Counted from the first letter of the stretch, positions 23,448-32,333 are shown. The stretch: 36,714 nt of DNA from DYKG01 sp964596185 (GCA_964596185.1 CAZQUE010000044.1:1-36714); one strand, 5' to 3'. A program made the numbers and translations. The notes: a model not told the origin generated them from the sequence alone.

Positions 23448-25129
23448 GGCATTTCTCCTTTGATAAGGAACTCTATTTCTCGTTTGGAGCTCTTTTTGCT
23501 GACAACAGATTTTAGACGTTTACATAACTTTACTTTTGATATAGAGGCGGAAAAACTGGCCAGCTCATTGTTGCTGCGGCAATTTCCTCTAATAATAAGA
23601 ATTTTGCCGCCAAGACCTTCATTATACTGGTCAGAGCTTCCCGAATCGGCGGCAAGTTTGCTGAAAAATTCGTTTTCCTGGTTATCTGATTCAGTTTCGT
23701 CGCCAAATCCCTGTTGCTGATTCTGCTGATTTTCCAAGGCGATGTTTTCTGCTTCGACAGCGGTTCTAATCAATATTTCACTCATAGAAAGTCCTTCAGG
23801 CTTTGCCGAAGCCAGATAGAAGAGAATGTGAGCCAGTGAGTGCTGATCAGCCAGAACCGGGGCCAGTGCTTTTCTGGCAACAGGGGACAATTTGACGCCA
23901 GTGTCGCTGGCTGCACGATAGCGGGCAATTTTAAGATTGGTGGCATCGGCATTCATTCTCGACAAGTTCAGTTTTTTGTTTATCTCATCGAGTTCGCTCA
24001 TCAGATTGCTTTTTATATAAAGCAGTAGGGCGATTGCCAAAACCGAGCCAAAAATTCCTAAAAGAATTGGTAACGAGCGTGAAAGCTCCTGCAGGCGTTT
24101 CTCCTTTTTCTTGTTCTGCAGCCTCAGTGCGAAGTTCATTTGATCTGAAGAATCGCTGAACATTGATAAAATCGTACCTATCGCCGGCAGAAATGGTAAG
24201 AGTCGCCGCTGTTTTTCTTCGGGAGGCGAGTTCTCGGAGATCTCCGGGAGTATGGGGCTTATATCAATATGTGAAGAAATGTCGACTATGTTGATTCGTG
24301 CCGGATTGAAATAGCTTCTTTCAAACGGCAGAATGTTTGGTTGTGCCGCGCCACCGCCCATGAAAAAGACTGCATCGATCTGGCTGAGTTTGCTGACCGC
24401 CCGAAAATAATCAAAACTAAAGCGAATTTTCTGTGAATACATTTCCAGTTCGCTTTCTTTGGGCGGCTGGGACATTTCACTCATTCCTGATGGAATAAAA
24501 CGATAAAAACGCAATTCTCCAGAACTGAAAATCTGCAGATGGGTTCCCGAGTGTCCGAAATTAACGATAGATAGTGCTGGAAGGCCGGTATGATCAACGG
24601 CTTCTTCGAGAGAATGAGCAGAGAAAACCTCGGCATATGCGGAGTTGATCTTAACTCCAGCAAGTTCAAACAGTTCTATGAATCTTTCAAGGAGTCGCTG
24701 TGGCACCACTGCAAGTGCTACTGTATAGGGGTTGTCCTTAATGACCCGGTAGGTATAGGCATAGGGCTCATCGCGGAAAGCCGGAGAGAGAAGCTTTTTT
24801 GCTTCCCAATTGAGGATTTTTTCGATTTGCTCGGCCTGCACCTGACTTGGGAGTTCAATAATCTTTACCTGCATTTCCCGATTCGAAAACAGTACCGAGA
24901 TTTTGCGGCAGTCTTTGAGTGGAAGTCGGCCGGCAAGGTTTTGCAGGGTTTCGACCAGATAAACCCGATAATCTTCTTCACTTGGGTAATCGGCTATTGG
25001 CTTTAGGTTTTCTTCCTCTATTGTTGCTAATCGGGGGCGAGAATCGATTACTTCTATTATCGTGGCTTTCAGCGAATGACTGCCAAGGTCAAATGCTGCG
25101 AAAAGCCCATCTTGAATTGTCTTTTTCAT
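23444..25129 (-). CDS. pilM/pilN-like: PilM-PilN fusion (GspL-like) inner-membrane platform protein
   Basis: A 561-residue protein. Residues 1-335 have an actin-like PilM/GspL fold: FDLGSHSLK (13-21) is the first phosphate loop, VNFGHSGTH (189-197) the second, and FFMGGGA (255-261) the adenosine motif. A membrane helix follows at 353-372 and then a PilN-like region with a coiled coil (about 376-400) and a periplasmic domain, including a Gln/Asn/Glu-rich insertion near 465-500. PilM and PilN are separate in type IVa pili; their fusion equals the GspL layout of type II secretion. It binds the GspE ATPase through the N-terminal domain. ATG 25129 has GGAGG eight bases upstream and overlaps the previous gene by four bases. 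Confidence 0.85.
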   Translation of the reverse strand: MKKTIQDGLFAAFDLGSHSLKATIIEVIDSRPRLATIEEENLKPIADYPSEEDYRVYLVETLQNLAGRLPLKDCRKISVLFSNREMQVKIIELPSQVQAEQIEKILNWEAKKLLSPAFRDEPYAYTYRVIKDNPYTVALAVVPQRLLERFIELFELAGVKINSAYAEVFSAHSLEEAVDHTGLPALSIVNFGHSGTHLQIFSSGELRFYRFIPSGMSEMSQPPKESELEMYSQKIRFSFDYFRAVSKLSQIDAVFFMGGGAAQPNILPFERSYFNPARINIVDISSHIDISPILPEISENSPPEEKQRRLLPFLPAIGTILSMFSDSSDQMNFALRLQNKKKEKRLQELSRSLPILLGIFGSVLAIALLLYIKSNLMSELDEINKKLNLSRMNADATNLKIARYRAASDTGVKLSPVARKALAPVLADQHSLAHILFYLASAKPEGLSMSEILIRTAVEAENIALENQQNQQQGFGDETESDNQENEFFSKLAADSGSSDQYNEGLGGKILIIRGNCRSNNELASFSASISKVKLCKRLKSVVSKKSSKREIEFLIKGEMP

Positions 25130-25539
25130 GAGGCCTCCGTAAAATGTCCGATACCAAGGCGCCCAGGCTTGTTTTCAACTGCCTTTCGGCGCAGACATCT
25201 GGTTGAAATTCTTTTCTTTCCGGTATACAAAGTGGCGGTTGCGGTCAGGTTAATCAGATTTCTATCCTTTTCTGCTTCAACAATGATTTCCAGGCGCTGA
25301 TTCTCTGATAAAATTGAGCTATAGCTCATATTGAAGTCGGTAAATTTTTGCCGCAGTCTGGCCAAACCTCTTTCAAGCCCGCCGTCAGCTGCATGAAAAA
25401 GAATAGCATCAACGCCACTGGATTTGCCGATGTCGAGCGAAATCCTGCCGATTTCATAGCTTCCTGAGACAAGAATGAAAATAACGGTGGTAACCAGGAA
25501 GGTTAAATAAAGACTAAAGCCTCTTTTGCTTTGTTTCAT
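25126..25539 (-). CDS. PilX/GspK-like minor pilin
   Basis: A 137-residue protein beginning MKQSKRGFSLYLTFLV: a basic leader, Gly|Phe cleavage site and a hydrophobic helix to about residue 25. The usual Glu at +5 is replaced by Leu/Tyr, as in GspK and PilX-type tip subunits that lack Glu5. ATG 25539 overlaps the upstream stop as ATGA and has GGAG upstream; a longer reading from 25560 is less likely. It follows four pseudopilin genes, the position of GspK in type II operons, although GspK is normally about 300 residues, so this is a short version or PilX. Confidence 0.72.
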   Translation of the reverse strand: MKQSKRGFSLYLTFLVTTVIFILVSGSYEIGRISLDIGKSSGVDAILFHAADGGLERGLARLRQKFTDFNMSYSSILSENQRLEIIVEAEKDRNLINLTATATLYTGKKRISTRCLRRKAVENKPGRLGIGHFTEAS

Positions 25540-25955
25540 GTGTTTCTCCTGCGAAAGCAAAAAAGTTTTCGGTCGGAATTTTCAGTGGTTTCGAGCTTAC
25601 CGTTGTTGTTACGATCTTCAAAAATCTGCAATTGAACAAAATAGGTGTCAGAATCATAGTTATTCAATTGAAGTTGCGAACAACGAAAATTTCTCGGTAG
25701 ACGCAAGGTTTTTTGCAGGTTTTCGATGTTTATGTCTTCAATTTGCGAATTGGCAACTTTTTCGCGCAGCCATACTCTTGCCTCGGTCATTGCCGATCTG
25801 GTTTTCAGTCCTGACGAAATAGCGTTATAACGAAGGTGCGCGAGTTCGAACATCTGTAGAAGAGCGGTAATAGTTATTCCCATGACAAAAATCACAATAC
25901 TGACTTCAAGAAGCGAAAACCCTTTTCGGAATATACTTTGTCTGATGTTTCTCAT
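25536..25955 (-). CDS. Pseudopilin (GspJ/PilW-like by position)
   Basis: A 139-residue prepilin. The leader MRNIRQSIFRKG ends at a standard site, then FSLLEVSIVIFVMGI gives Glu at +5 and the hydrophobic helix. The remaining 100 residues are a small globular domain with a Asp/Asn-rich segment (IFEDRNNNGKLE near the end) that resembles a calcium loop. GspJ is usually longer, so the class is set by order (G-H-I-J). ATG 25955 overlaps the previous stop by four bases with GGAG eight bases upstream. It should be processed by a prepilin peptidase not present here. Confidence 0.78.
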   Translation of the reverse strand: MRNIRQSIFRKGFSLLEVSIVIFVMGITITALLQMFELAHLRYNAISSGLKTRSAMTEARVWLREKVANSQIEDINIENLQKTLRLPRNFRCSQLQLNNYDSDTYFVQLQIFEDRNNNGKLETTENSDRKLFCFRRRNT

Positions 25956-26329
25956 GAACCGGACTCCTGGGGCAGGTAAAGAAAAGACTCTACCTTGAAA
26001 GTGCGGTCAAGCTGCGAGACAGTGCAAAACATGCGTATTGCACCTTCTTCGTCTGCAGATGTCCAGACGGTGTTTACCTTCATTCCCGGCTTTTGTCGGA
26101 ATCTGGAAGGCGCTGCTGCCGGTCCGGGTTTTCTCTGGCCGCTCAAGAGGTCTGATTTTAACAATTCAATTTCGCGTTCAGCCAGAAAGGCGGCCTCAGC
26201 CTCGAAGGCCGAATAAAGGCTTAGCTGGTTTGAAGTGTCGAACCCGGAAAACATCGTGGCGATAGCTCCTGAAAGCACCAGCAGCGAAATCAGTATTTCA
26301 ATCAATGAAAAGCCTTTCCTGTGTTGCAT
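25952..26329 (-). CDS. Pseudopilin (GspI/PilV-like)
   Basis: A 125-residue prepilin: leader MQHRKG, cleavage, then FSLIEILISLLVLSG with Glu at +5. The short globular end domain (about 90 residues) is typical of GspI. ATG 26329 is preferred over a TTG six bases upstream because GGAG is eight bases before the ATG. It starts two bases after the GspH stop and overlaps the next gene by four bases, so the whole pseudopilin set is translated in series. Confidence 0.8.
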   Translation of the reverse strand: MQHRKGFSLIEILISLLVLSGAIATMFSGFDTSNQLSLYSAFEAEAAFLAEREIELLKSDLLSGQRKPGPAAAPSRFRQKPGMKVNTVWTSADEEGAIRMFCTVSQLDRTFKVESFLYLPQESGS

Positions 26330-26331
26330 TT

Positions 26332-26826
26332 TCAAAGCTCCACCGTTAATGTTCCAAGACGTTTTCCCGGAAGATAGACATTTAGTTCGAGTTGGGAAAT
26401 TCTGGTTCCATCTGCCAGAACAACAATCTTATCATTGAATGTCATCCCATGGACTTTGTTGCCGGATTCTTGTGATAGCTCTGGAATTCTTAGTTTCAAG
26501 CTGCTGGACTGTTCTATGCCAAGATTCTGATTGTGATAAGTTACTTTTACCGGAGTTTTGCGCATTATTGCCCGGTGGCGGCATGCCGTGAAAAAACCAG
26601 TCAGTTCATCAGAAATAGAGCGCATCTGCGAGTCTGCCGTGGCACCAGAATACATTGAAACGCCGGTAGCGCAAAGAATTCCTATTACAAGAACTACAAT
26701 CAAGGTTTCAATCAGGGTAAAACCATCTGAAACGTTTTCAAACCTGCAAACTATGTCGCTTAGTTGGAGGCGGTTTGGGAACGTCGTTTCAGCTTCAGAA
26801 TTTTGTGAACCCTGAACAGATGCCAT
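26332..26826 (-). CDS. gspH-like: Pseudopilin GspH/FimT-like with unusually long leader
   Basis: A 164-residue prepilin whose motif DG|FTLIETLIVVLVIGIL lies only after about 34 residues from ATG 26826. GspH/FimT-type features are the IVVLVIGIL helix and the later pattern CRHRAIMRKTPVKVTYH followed by beta strands and a final TVEL. Prepilin leaders are usually 6-10 residues, though longer ones exist. No clear ribosome site precedes the ATG, which lies three bases after the GspG stop, so coupled translation is likely; no internal Met close to the motif offers a shorter start. GspH is a minor pseudopilin near the tip. Confidence 0.8.
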   Translation of the reverse strand: MASVQGSQNSEAETTFPNRLQLSDIVCRFENVSDGFTLIETLIVVLVIGILCATGVSMYSGATADSQMRSISDELTGFFTACRHRAIMRKTPVKVTYHNQNLGIEQSSSLKLRIPELSQESGNKVHGMTFNDKIVVLADGTRISQLELNVYLPGKRLGTLTVEL

Positions 26827-26829
26827 CAA

Positions 26830-27345
26830 TTACCAGTAATGATGTGCGCTGTCTTTTGAACCGTCAGGTCCCATCTGGCCATTCATGCCAATCCAACGGG
26901 GCCCAAGCCTTAAGGCGCAAACTACACCACGTCCGCCCATTTTTCCATTGGATCCGATGATCCAGAGTCCGGTATTGTCGGTATTGTAAAAGCGATAGCT
27001 GGAACCATCCCAGGTATAACCCCAGCGATTGGCCGCTTCAGGGCAGATGAACAGTTTGGTGTCTTTGGCGATGTCGTTGAGCTGCAAAAGGGCGTTTGAA
27101 TATTTCCAACGCATGTTTCCGTGGCGATCGACCCATGTCCAACGGTTTTTTCCGCCGTCGAGCTCAAAGTTCTTGGCTTCCCATAGCGAGATCAGGCTTT
27201 CGATGCCTTTTTGATTTGATAAGCATGATTTTGCGCGTGCGATAGAGGCTATGCTCTGATATCGAGGTATGGCGATTGCCACTAGAATGCCTATTACAAG
27301 CACAACGATCAACAATTCAACAAGAGAAAAACCTTTTTTTTGCAT
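26830..27345 (-). CDS. gspG-like: Major pseudopilin GspG-like
   Basis: A 171-residue prepilin with a classic leader MQKKG and then FSLVELLIVVLVIGILVAIAIPRYQ, with Glu at +5 and Pro in the helix, the GspG/PilE pattern. The end domain has Asn/Gly/Trp-rich loops (NRWTWVDRHGNMRW and others), longer than the usual 140-residue GspG, and a Gly-rich stretch GSNGKMGGRG. It should be the main subunit of the pseudopilus. ATG 27345 has GGAGG six bases upstream; the longer reading from 27387 is rejected. It lies 49 bases after gspF. Confidence 0.85.
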   Translation of the reverse strand: MQKKGFSLVELLIVVLVIGILVAIAIPRYQSIASIARAKSCLSNQKGIESLISLWEAKNFELDGGKNRWTWVDRHGNMRWKYSNALLQLNDIAKDTKLFICPEAANRWGYTWDGSSYRFYNTDNTGLWIIGSNGKMGGRGVVCALRLGPRWIGMNGQMGPDGSKDSAHHYW

Positions 27346-27394
27346 AGAGCCTCCATAAAGAATATGCGACAGATACAGATTAAACATATTTAAT

Positions 27395-28615
27395 TTACTT
27401 CACCGTCTTGATTATGTCAAACAATGGCATGTACATTGCCAGGGCCAGAGTTACCACGAAAACGGCGAGAAAAATAACCAGAAATGGCTGGATCAATGAA
27501 ACGACGGTTTCAAGCGTGGTTTCAAGGTCTCTTTCGTAAATGATTCCTGCTTTTTCAAGCATTTCTCCGGTGTTGCCGCCGCGTTCGCCGACATCAGTCA
27601 TGAGAATGATGCTTTCCGGAAAAAGACTGCGGTAATGCCCCAAAGATTTGGAAAGGGATTCGCCACGGCTGATTCCTTCGCGGATGTTGTGGAGCGCAGC
27701 TTTGTAGGTGTAATTGCTCAATGCTTTTTCAACGGCCTGAAGAGAGGTTAAAATCGGCACTCCACATTTGAGAAGCGTGCCAAGTATTCGGGCGAAAAGC
27801 GAAAGCTCCATCTGTTGGAGCATTGGGCCAAGTAGAGGAGCATTGATCAAGGTTTTGGAAATTATTCTGGAACCTTCTGTGGTTTTTTGAGCGCCAATGA
27901 ACAGCATGATTACCGCAGTAATGCCGATGAAGATCGCAACTGAATTGGTTGTCAAAAGATTGGAAACATAAAGGACTATTTCAGTGGGCAAGGGGAGTGC
28001 CTGGCCGTGTGATTGAATTTTTTCGATAAACACCGGAAAAACATAGACAAGAAGGGCCCAGGCGACAACTATAGTGTTTATCAGAAGAATTGCCGGGTAA
28101 ATCATCGATTTAACTATCTTGGCCCGAATACGATACATGGCGTCGTGAATATTGGCGTAACGTTCGAGAACTTCACCAAGAATTCCGCCAACCTCTCCGA
28201 CTTCCACCATGGTAATGAAAAGGTTTGAAAAAACTCCGCGATGTGATTTTAGGGCTTCTGAAAAAGATTTTCCAGATTCTATTTTTTCTCGTAGATCTTT
28301 AAGAAGCGTTTTCAGCGGACAAGCGGGCAATTGTCGATATAAAGCATGCAGGCTCATGATCAGGGGACAACCCGCATTTATCAAACTTGAAAGCTGCAGC
28401 AAAAAAAAATTCATTGCTTTGGTGTTTATGCTTATCTCTTTGGCTGGAGCGCTTATGAGAGTTTGCAGCGGGGCAGTTGAGATGTCGACAACAAAATACT
28501 GACGGTCAGCCAGCCAGGTTCCTACCTCTTCTGCTGAAGCCGCTTCCATGTATCCCTCTAGTGTTTTTCCCTTTGAATCGAGGGCTTTATAAGAAAAGCG
28601 CTTATTCATCGACAT
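27395..28615 (-). CDS. gspF: Type II secretion / type IV pilus inner-membrane platform GspF/PilC
   Basis: A 406-residue polytopic protein with two T2SSF domains (about 67-190 and 270-395), each with the pattern of conserved Gly/Glu around VGEVGGILGEVLE and VGERGGNTGEMLEK, and three membrane spans near 165-190, 218-240 and 375-398. The N-terminal F-YKALDSKGKTLEGYMEA block is diagnostic. It is the platform around which GspE acts. It overlaps gspE by 14 bases, ATG 28615 or 28609. Confidence 0.93.
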   Translation of the reverse strand: MSMNKRFSYKALDSKGKTLEGYMEAASAEEVGTWLADRQYFVVDISTAPLQTLISAPAKEISINTKAMNFFLLQLSSLINAGCPLIMSLHALYRQLPACPLKTLLKDLREKIESGKSFSEALKSHRGVFSNLFITMVEVGEVGGILGEVLERYANIHDAMYRIRAKIVKSMIYPAILLINTIVVAWALLVYVFPVFIEKIQSHGQALPLPTEIVLYVSNLLTTNSVAIFIGITAVIMLFIGAQKTTEGSRIISKTLINAPLLGPMLQQMELSLFARILGTLLKCGVPILTSLQAVEKALSNYTYKAALHNIREGISRGESLSKSLGHYRSLFPESIILMTDVGERGGNTGEMLEKAGIIYERDLETTLETVVSLIQPFLVIFLAVFVVTLALAMYMPLFDIIKTVK

Positions 28616-30881
28616 CCTGTTCCAGATTTATCTGTCTTATCTCTTCTCCACGAGTGAGACGCAATACTTCTTCAATCGTGGTAACTCCTTTTATTGCCTT
28701 GTTCATACCATCGAGACGCATGGTCCTCATGCCGGATCTGATGGCCGCCTGCCGGATTGTGCGAGCTGAAGACGACTGAAGAATCAGACTGTGGATTTCT
28801 TCGTTGATCGTCATGATTTCATGAATGGCTGTTCTGCTTGAATAGCCGCTTTTTCGACAAGTTAGACAACCTTTGCCAATGAAAAGCTCTTTCTGGTCGA
28901 AGCCATTTTCCAAAAGCAATTCCAGAATCTCATCATCAGGGGCGTAAGGGGTTCGGCATGAGGGGCAAATTTTTCGCACGAGGCGTTGTCCACCGACGCC
29001 AATGACTGCCGAAGCGACGAGGTAAGGCTCTACACCCATTTCAATCAGTCGGGTAACTGCTGATGCCGCATCATTAGTGTGCAGCGTCGAAAAAACCAGG
29101 TGCCCGGTTAACGCCGATTCGATCGCAATCTGTGCCGTTTCGAAATCGCGAATTTCCCCGATTAGAATGACGTTTGGATCCTGGCGAAGAATCGAACGCA
29201 GGGTTCGGGCAAAGCTCAGGCCGATTTCAGGACGAACCTGAACCTGATTTATGCTCGGAATAAGGTATTCAACCGGGTCTTCAACTGTAGTAATATTGAT
29301 TTGGCCGTTGCGGATAAAATTGATTGCGGCGTAAAGAGTCGAGGTTTTACCTGAGCCGGTTGGCCCGGTCATCAAAATAATACCGTTGGGTGCCAGCGAA
29401 AGTGTTTTGAAAAGCTCTTTCTGGTCGAAGCCATTTTCCAAAAGCAATTCCAGAATCTCATCATCAGGGGCGTAAGGGGTTCGGCATGAGGGGCAAATTT
29501 TTCGCACGAGGCGTTGTCCACCGACGCCAATGACTGCCGAAGCGACGAGGTAAGGCTCTACACCCATTTCAATCAGTCGGGTAACTGCTGATGCCGCATC
29601 ATTAGTGTGCAGCGTCGAAAAAACCAGGTGCCCGGTTAACGCCGATTCGATCGCAATCTGTGCCGTTTCGAAATCGCGAATTTCCCCGATTAGAATGACG
29701 TTTGGATCCTGGCGAAGAATCGAACGCAGGGTTCGGGCAAAGCTCAGGCCGATTTCAGGACGAACCTGAACCTGATTTATGCTCGGAATAAGGTATTCAA
29801 CCGGGTCTTCAACTGTAGTAATATTGATTTGGCCGTTGCGGATAAAATTGATTGCGGCGTAAAGAGTCGAGGTTTTACCTGAGCCGGTTGGCCCGGTCAT
29901 CAAAATAATACCGTTGGGTGCCAGCGAAAGTGTTTTGAAAAGCTTGAGCAGGTTATCGTCGAAGCCAACCTGGTCAAGGGTTAGCTGCATCCTGCTTTTG
30001 TCAAGAATTCTGATAACGATCTTTTCGCCAAAAACGGTTGGCAGGGAAGATACGCGCAAATCAATGCTCTGATTCTTAACTTTGACTTTTATGCGTCCGT
30101 CCTGGGGCAAGCGTTTCTCTGAAATATCCATTTGCGCCATAATTTTCAGACGCGAAAGAAGTTCACTCTGAATTGATTTTGGCGCTTTCATTAGTTCGTT
30201 GAGAATGCCGTCTATTCGATATCGAACTCTGATTATTTCTTCGTCGGGTTCGATGTGAATGTCGCTGGCCCGGTCATTGATTGCCTGTTGGATGATGGTG
30301 TTGACCAGATTGATTATTGGAACACTGGTTTCGCCTTCGCCAAGATCAAAAGTCGTGAAAAAGCTTTCATCGAGGGTAACTTCGGTTTTTCTTTCGGCGG
30401 TAATTGTGTCGACTGCGGCCTGAAGACTGTCACTTGTGCCGTAATAATGGCGAATAGCTGCTTCAACCTGAGATTCCGGGCTGATCGCTACCTGAACTTC
30501 ATATCCCGTCTGATAGTTTATTTCATCAATAATGAAAACATCGAGAGGATCGGCCATGCTGATTTGCAGGCAATTCCCTTCAAGCTTGACCGGCAACAGA
30601 TTGTGGCTTCTGACTATTCCTTCGGGGATCGTGGTCAGCACTTCAGGGGGCAGGGTCATTTCATTAAGATTCAGAAAAGGTATGTTCATCTGGCGAGCCA
30701 GGGTGTTGGCAATGCTGTCTTCGGTTGCCAGTCCCGTTTCTACCAGAACCTTACCCAGGCGCTTGCCCATCATTTTCTGTTTTGAAAGAGCGTCCTGAAG
30801 TTGATCGGCGCTTATCAGCCCGGCATCGACGAGAATATCGCCAAGTCTTTTTCGCTGTTGAGAACTATTTTTTGCGGACAT
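28602..30881 (-). CDS. gspE: Secretion/pilus assembly ATPase GspE/PilB with internally duplicated ATPase core
   Basis: A 759-residue hexameric-type ATPase. The N-terminal T2SSE_N domain spans about 10-140 and the PAS-like region 180-310 (RASDIHIEP at 204-212). Then Walker A GPTGSGKTST (330-339), Asp box, Walker B ILIGEIRDFETA, His box STLHTND and a CxxC pair follow. Residues 314-489 are repeated exactly as 490-665, so a second Walker A sits near 506-515, second Walker B, His box and CxxC follow, and the final CLTC pair occurs once, after the second copy. Without the repeat the length is 583, normal for the family. The frame is kept. Such a tandem core would crowd a hexamer, so the protein may be impaired, or the copy an assembly error. 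Confidence 0.9.
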   Translation of the reverse strand: MSAKNSSQQRKRLGDILVDAGLISADQLQDALSKQKMMGKRLGKVLVETGLATEDSIANTLARQMNIPFLNLNEMTLPPEVLTTIPEGIVRSHNLLPVKLEGNCLQISMADPLDVFIIDEINYQTGYEVQVAISPESQVEAAIRHYYGTSDSLQAAVDTITAERKTEVTLDESFFTTFDLGEGETSVPIINLVNTIIQQAINDRASDIHIEPDEEIIRVRYRIDGILNELMKAPKSIQSELLSRLKIMAQMDISEKRLPQDGRIKVKVKNQSIDLRVSSLPTVFGEKIVIRILDKSRMQLTLDQVGFDDNLLKLFKTLSLAPNGIILMTGPTGSGKTSTLYAAINFIRNGQINITTVEDPVEYLIPSINQVQVRPEIGLSFARTLRSILRQDPNVILIGEIRDFETAQIAIESALTGHLVFSTLHTNDAASAVTRLIEMGVEPYLVASAVIGVGGQRLVRKICPSCRTPYAPDDEILELLLENGFDQKELFKTLSLAPNGIILMTGPTGSGKTSTLYAAINFIRNGQINITTVEDPVEYLIPSINQVQVRPEIGLSFARTLRSILRQDPNVILIGEIRDFETAQIAIESALTGHLVFSTLHTNDAASAVTRLIEMGVEPYLVASAVIGVGGQRLVRKICPSCRTPYAPDDEILELLLENGFDQKELFIGKGCLTCRKSGYSSRTAIHEIMTINEEIHSLILQSSSARTIRQAAIRSGMRTMRLDGMNKAIKGVTTIEEVLRLTRGEEIRQINLEQDVDE
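28881..29936. repeat. Perfect 528-base tandem direct duplication inside gspE
   Basis: Copy 28881-29408 and copy 29409-29936 read identical throughout, by eye. The outer boundaries share a TGAAAAGCT microhomology (28880-28888, 29408-29416 and 29936-29944), the footprint of a slippage or short-homology duplication. 528 is 176 codons, so the frame survives. Absence of any difference means it is very recent or an assembly artefact. Confidence 0.95.
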
Positions 30882-30896
30882 TTTGGGTTCCCGTCT

Positions 30897-31649
30897 TTAT
30901 CTTTTCCAGAAACATTTGCGGGCAGTTTCATAGCTGGGATTTATTTCCAGTGCTTTTCGAAACATCAGCATTGCTTCTGTTTTGAGCCCCTTGGCTTCAA
31001 GGGCCTGTCCCAGTTTATAGTAGCCGTCTGCAAAACCGGGGAATTTCTGAATATGTTTGCGAAGTTGTCTGATCAACTCTTCAACCAGTTCTGGATTGTC
31101 GAGGAGAACTGACATTTCGTAATTGTAAACTTCAGCCTCGTGAGCTTGATATTCGGCGAAAAATAAAGCAATGACTTTTTTATAGTCTTTCAATGCTTCG
31201 TCTTTGCGGTCAAGGGCTTCAAGGATATGAGCTTTTTCGTTTAAAGCTTCGCGATATTTGGGGTTGATTTCCAGTGCTTTTTCAAGTAGATCGCAGGCCT
31301 GGCTCAAGTTGCCGAGACTACGATGAGTCTGGGCAAGATTGAAATAGGCATCAGGCCAGTTACACAGGGTAATCACCCGTTCAAATGCTTTCAGGGCGTC
31401 TTCGTATTGTCCGGCGTTCAGAAGTGCCTTGCCCATATTGTTTATATATTCAGGGGTAGGGCTTTGAGCAATGCATTTCTGATAATTTTCGATTGCCAGA
31501 TCGAGTCGACCGTTTTTAGCCAGGGCATTGGCCAGGCTACAGCGCAAATGATGGTTCCCGGGCTCCTGTTCGAGCTTTTTGCCCGTTTCTGTGATAAACT
31601 CCTCGAGAAGCCCTTCGCTGTAATATGATTTCGTCGGAGCTTCCATCAT
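30897..31649 (-). CDS. Cytoplasmic TPR-repeat protein of the secretion operon
   Basis: A 250-residue protein made of about five or six tetratricopeptide repeats (for example residues 30-66, 67-100, 100-133, 134-167 and a last unit from 205). No signal peptide is visible (start MMEAPTKSYYSEG), so it is likely cytoplasmic, unlike the exported TPR protein at the end of the operon. It might serve as an assembly factor for the ATPase, whose gene begins 15 bases downstream. It overlaps the cupin gene by four bases. Function is inferred from position only. Confidence 0.82.
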   Translation of the reverse strand: MMEAPTKSYYSEGLLEEFITETGKKLEQEPGNHHLRCSLANALAKNGRLDLAIENYQKCIAQSPTPEYINNMGKALLNAGQYEDALKAFERVITLCNWPDAYFNLAQTHRSLGNLSQACDLLEKALEINPKYREALNEKAHILEALDRKDEALKDYKKVIALFFAEYQAHEAEVYNYEMSVLLDNPELVEELIRQLRKHIQKFPGFADGYYKLGQALEAKGLKTEAMLMFRKALEINPSYETARKCFWKR

Positions 31650-32326
31650 TTGTTGTCTGGCTCGGTCTTGAATTTCAGATCAGGAATATTGTTGCTGTCA
31701 GCAGGGTTTCCATCCAGCTCTTTAACGGTTCCAAGCTTCGGGAGCGGACTTCCTGGAATGGCTGGCAAAGGAGGAGTAACAATGTTGGTGTTTTCTTCCT
31801 TTTTCTTTTGTTCCTGAGGTTCAGTTTTCACGGCTTCTTCAGAGGGTTTGTCCCAATTGCGGTATTCTTCTTCGGGTCCTGAGGGTGCGAAATATTGCAA
31901 GAACTTTACAACATCGGTTGAATCATTCAGATATTCGTGAAAGGCTTTTGGAGGGATCCATGCAGTGCTGTTCGGACCCATGACCTTGATTTCGTCGCCT
32001 ATGCGCAAGGTCAGGTTGCCTTCAAGAACGTGTACAATCTCGGTTACATATACATGTCGATGACTTTTGATGTGTGCGCCTGGGAGGTAAGTAAGATGCA
32101 CCATCGAGGAAATGGATGGACCCACCTTGGCCGGGTCGACAAGTATTTTTGCCCCGATTCTTTTATCTGGGGAAGTGTGATATTCTGCGTCGTCAAATGC
32201 AAAAAAACGATGTGACGGTTGGACAGCCTTCCCTTCTTTTTCAGCAGAAAAAAGAACACAACTGGCGAGTGAAAGAAAAAGTATGGTTGAGAGAAACAGT
32301 TTGTCAGCGCTTATTAGTTTTTTCAT
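31646..32326 (-). CDS. Cupin-domain lipoprotein, first gene of the secretion operon
   Basis: A 226-residue protein. The start MKKLISADKLFLSTILFLSLASC is a signal peptide with a likely lipobox (LASC). Residues about 80-155 form a cupin: H-x-H at SHRHVYVTEIVHVLEG, then GP--TAWIPPKAFHEY, giving a metal site of two His, Glu and a late His. The last 70 residues are Pro/Glu/Lys-rich and probably disordered. Small-molecule binding or sensing is likely; no enzyme role can be named. A TTG at 32362 would add 12 residues, but ATG 32326 fits the signal peptide and the promoter. It heads the thirteen-gene operon, which is unusual for cupins. Confidence 0.75.
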   Translation of the reverse strand: MKKLISADKLFLSTILFLSLASCVLFSAEKEGKAVQPSHRFFAFDDAEYHTSPDKRIGAKILVDPAKVGPSISSMVHLTYLPGAHIKSHRHVYVTEIVHVLEGNLTLRIGDEIKVMGPNSTAWIPPKAFHEYLNDSTDVVKFLQYFAPSGPEEEYRNWDKPSEEAVKTEPQEQKKKEENTNIVTPPLPAIPGSPLPKLGTVKELDGNPADSNNIPDLKFKTEPDNK

Positions 32327-32333
32327 AAACGAA

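Noticed and set aside
28602..30881. Two separate ATPase genes fused end to end (GspE plus PilT)
   Set aside because: The second core is an exact copy of the first, not a different family member, and carries no second N-terminal domain.
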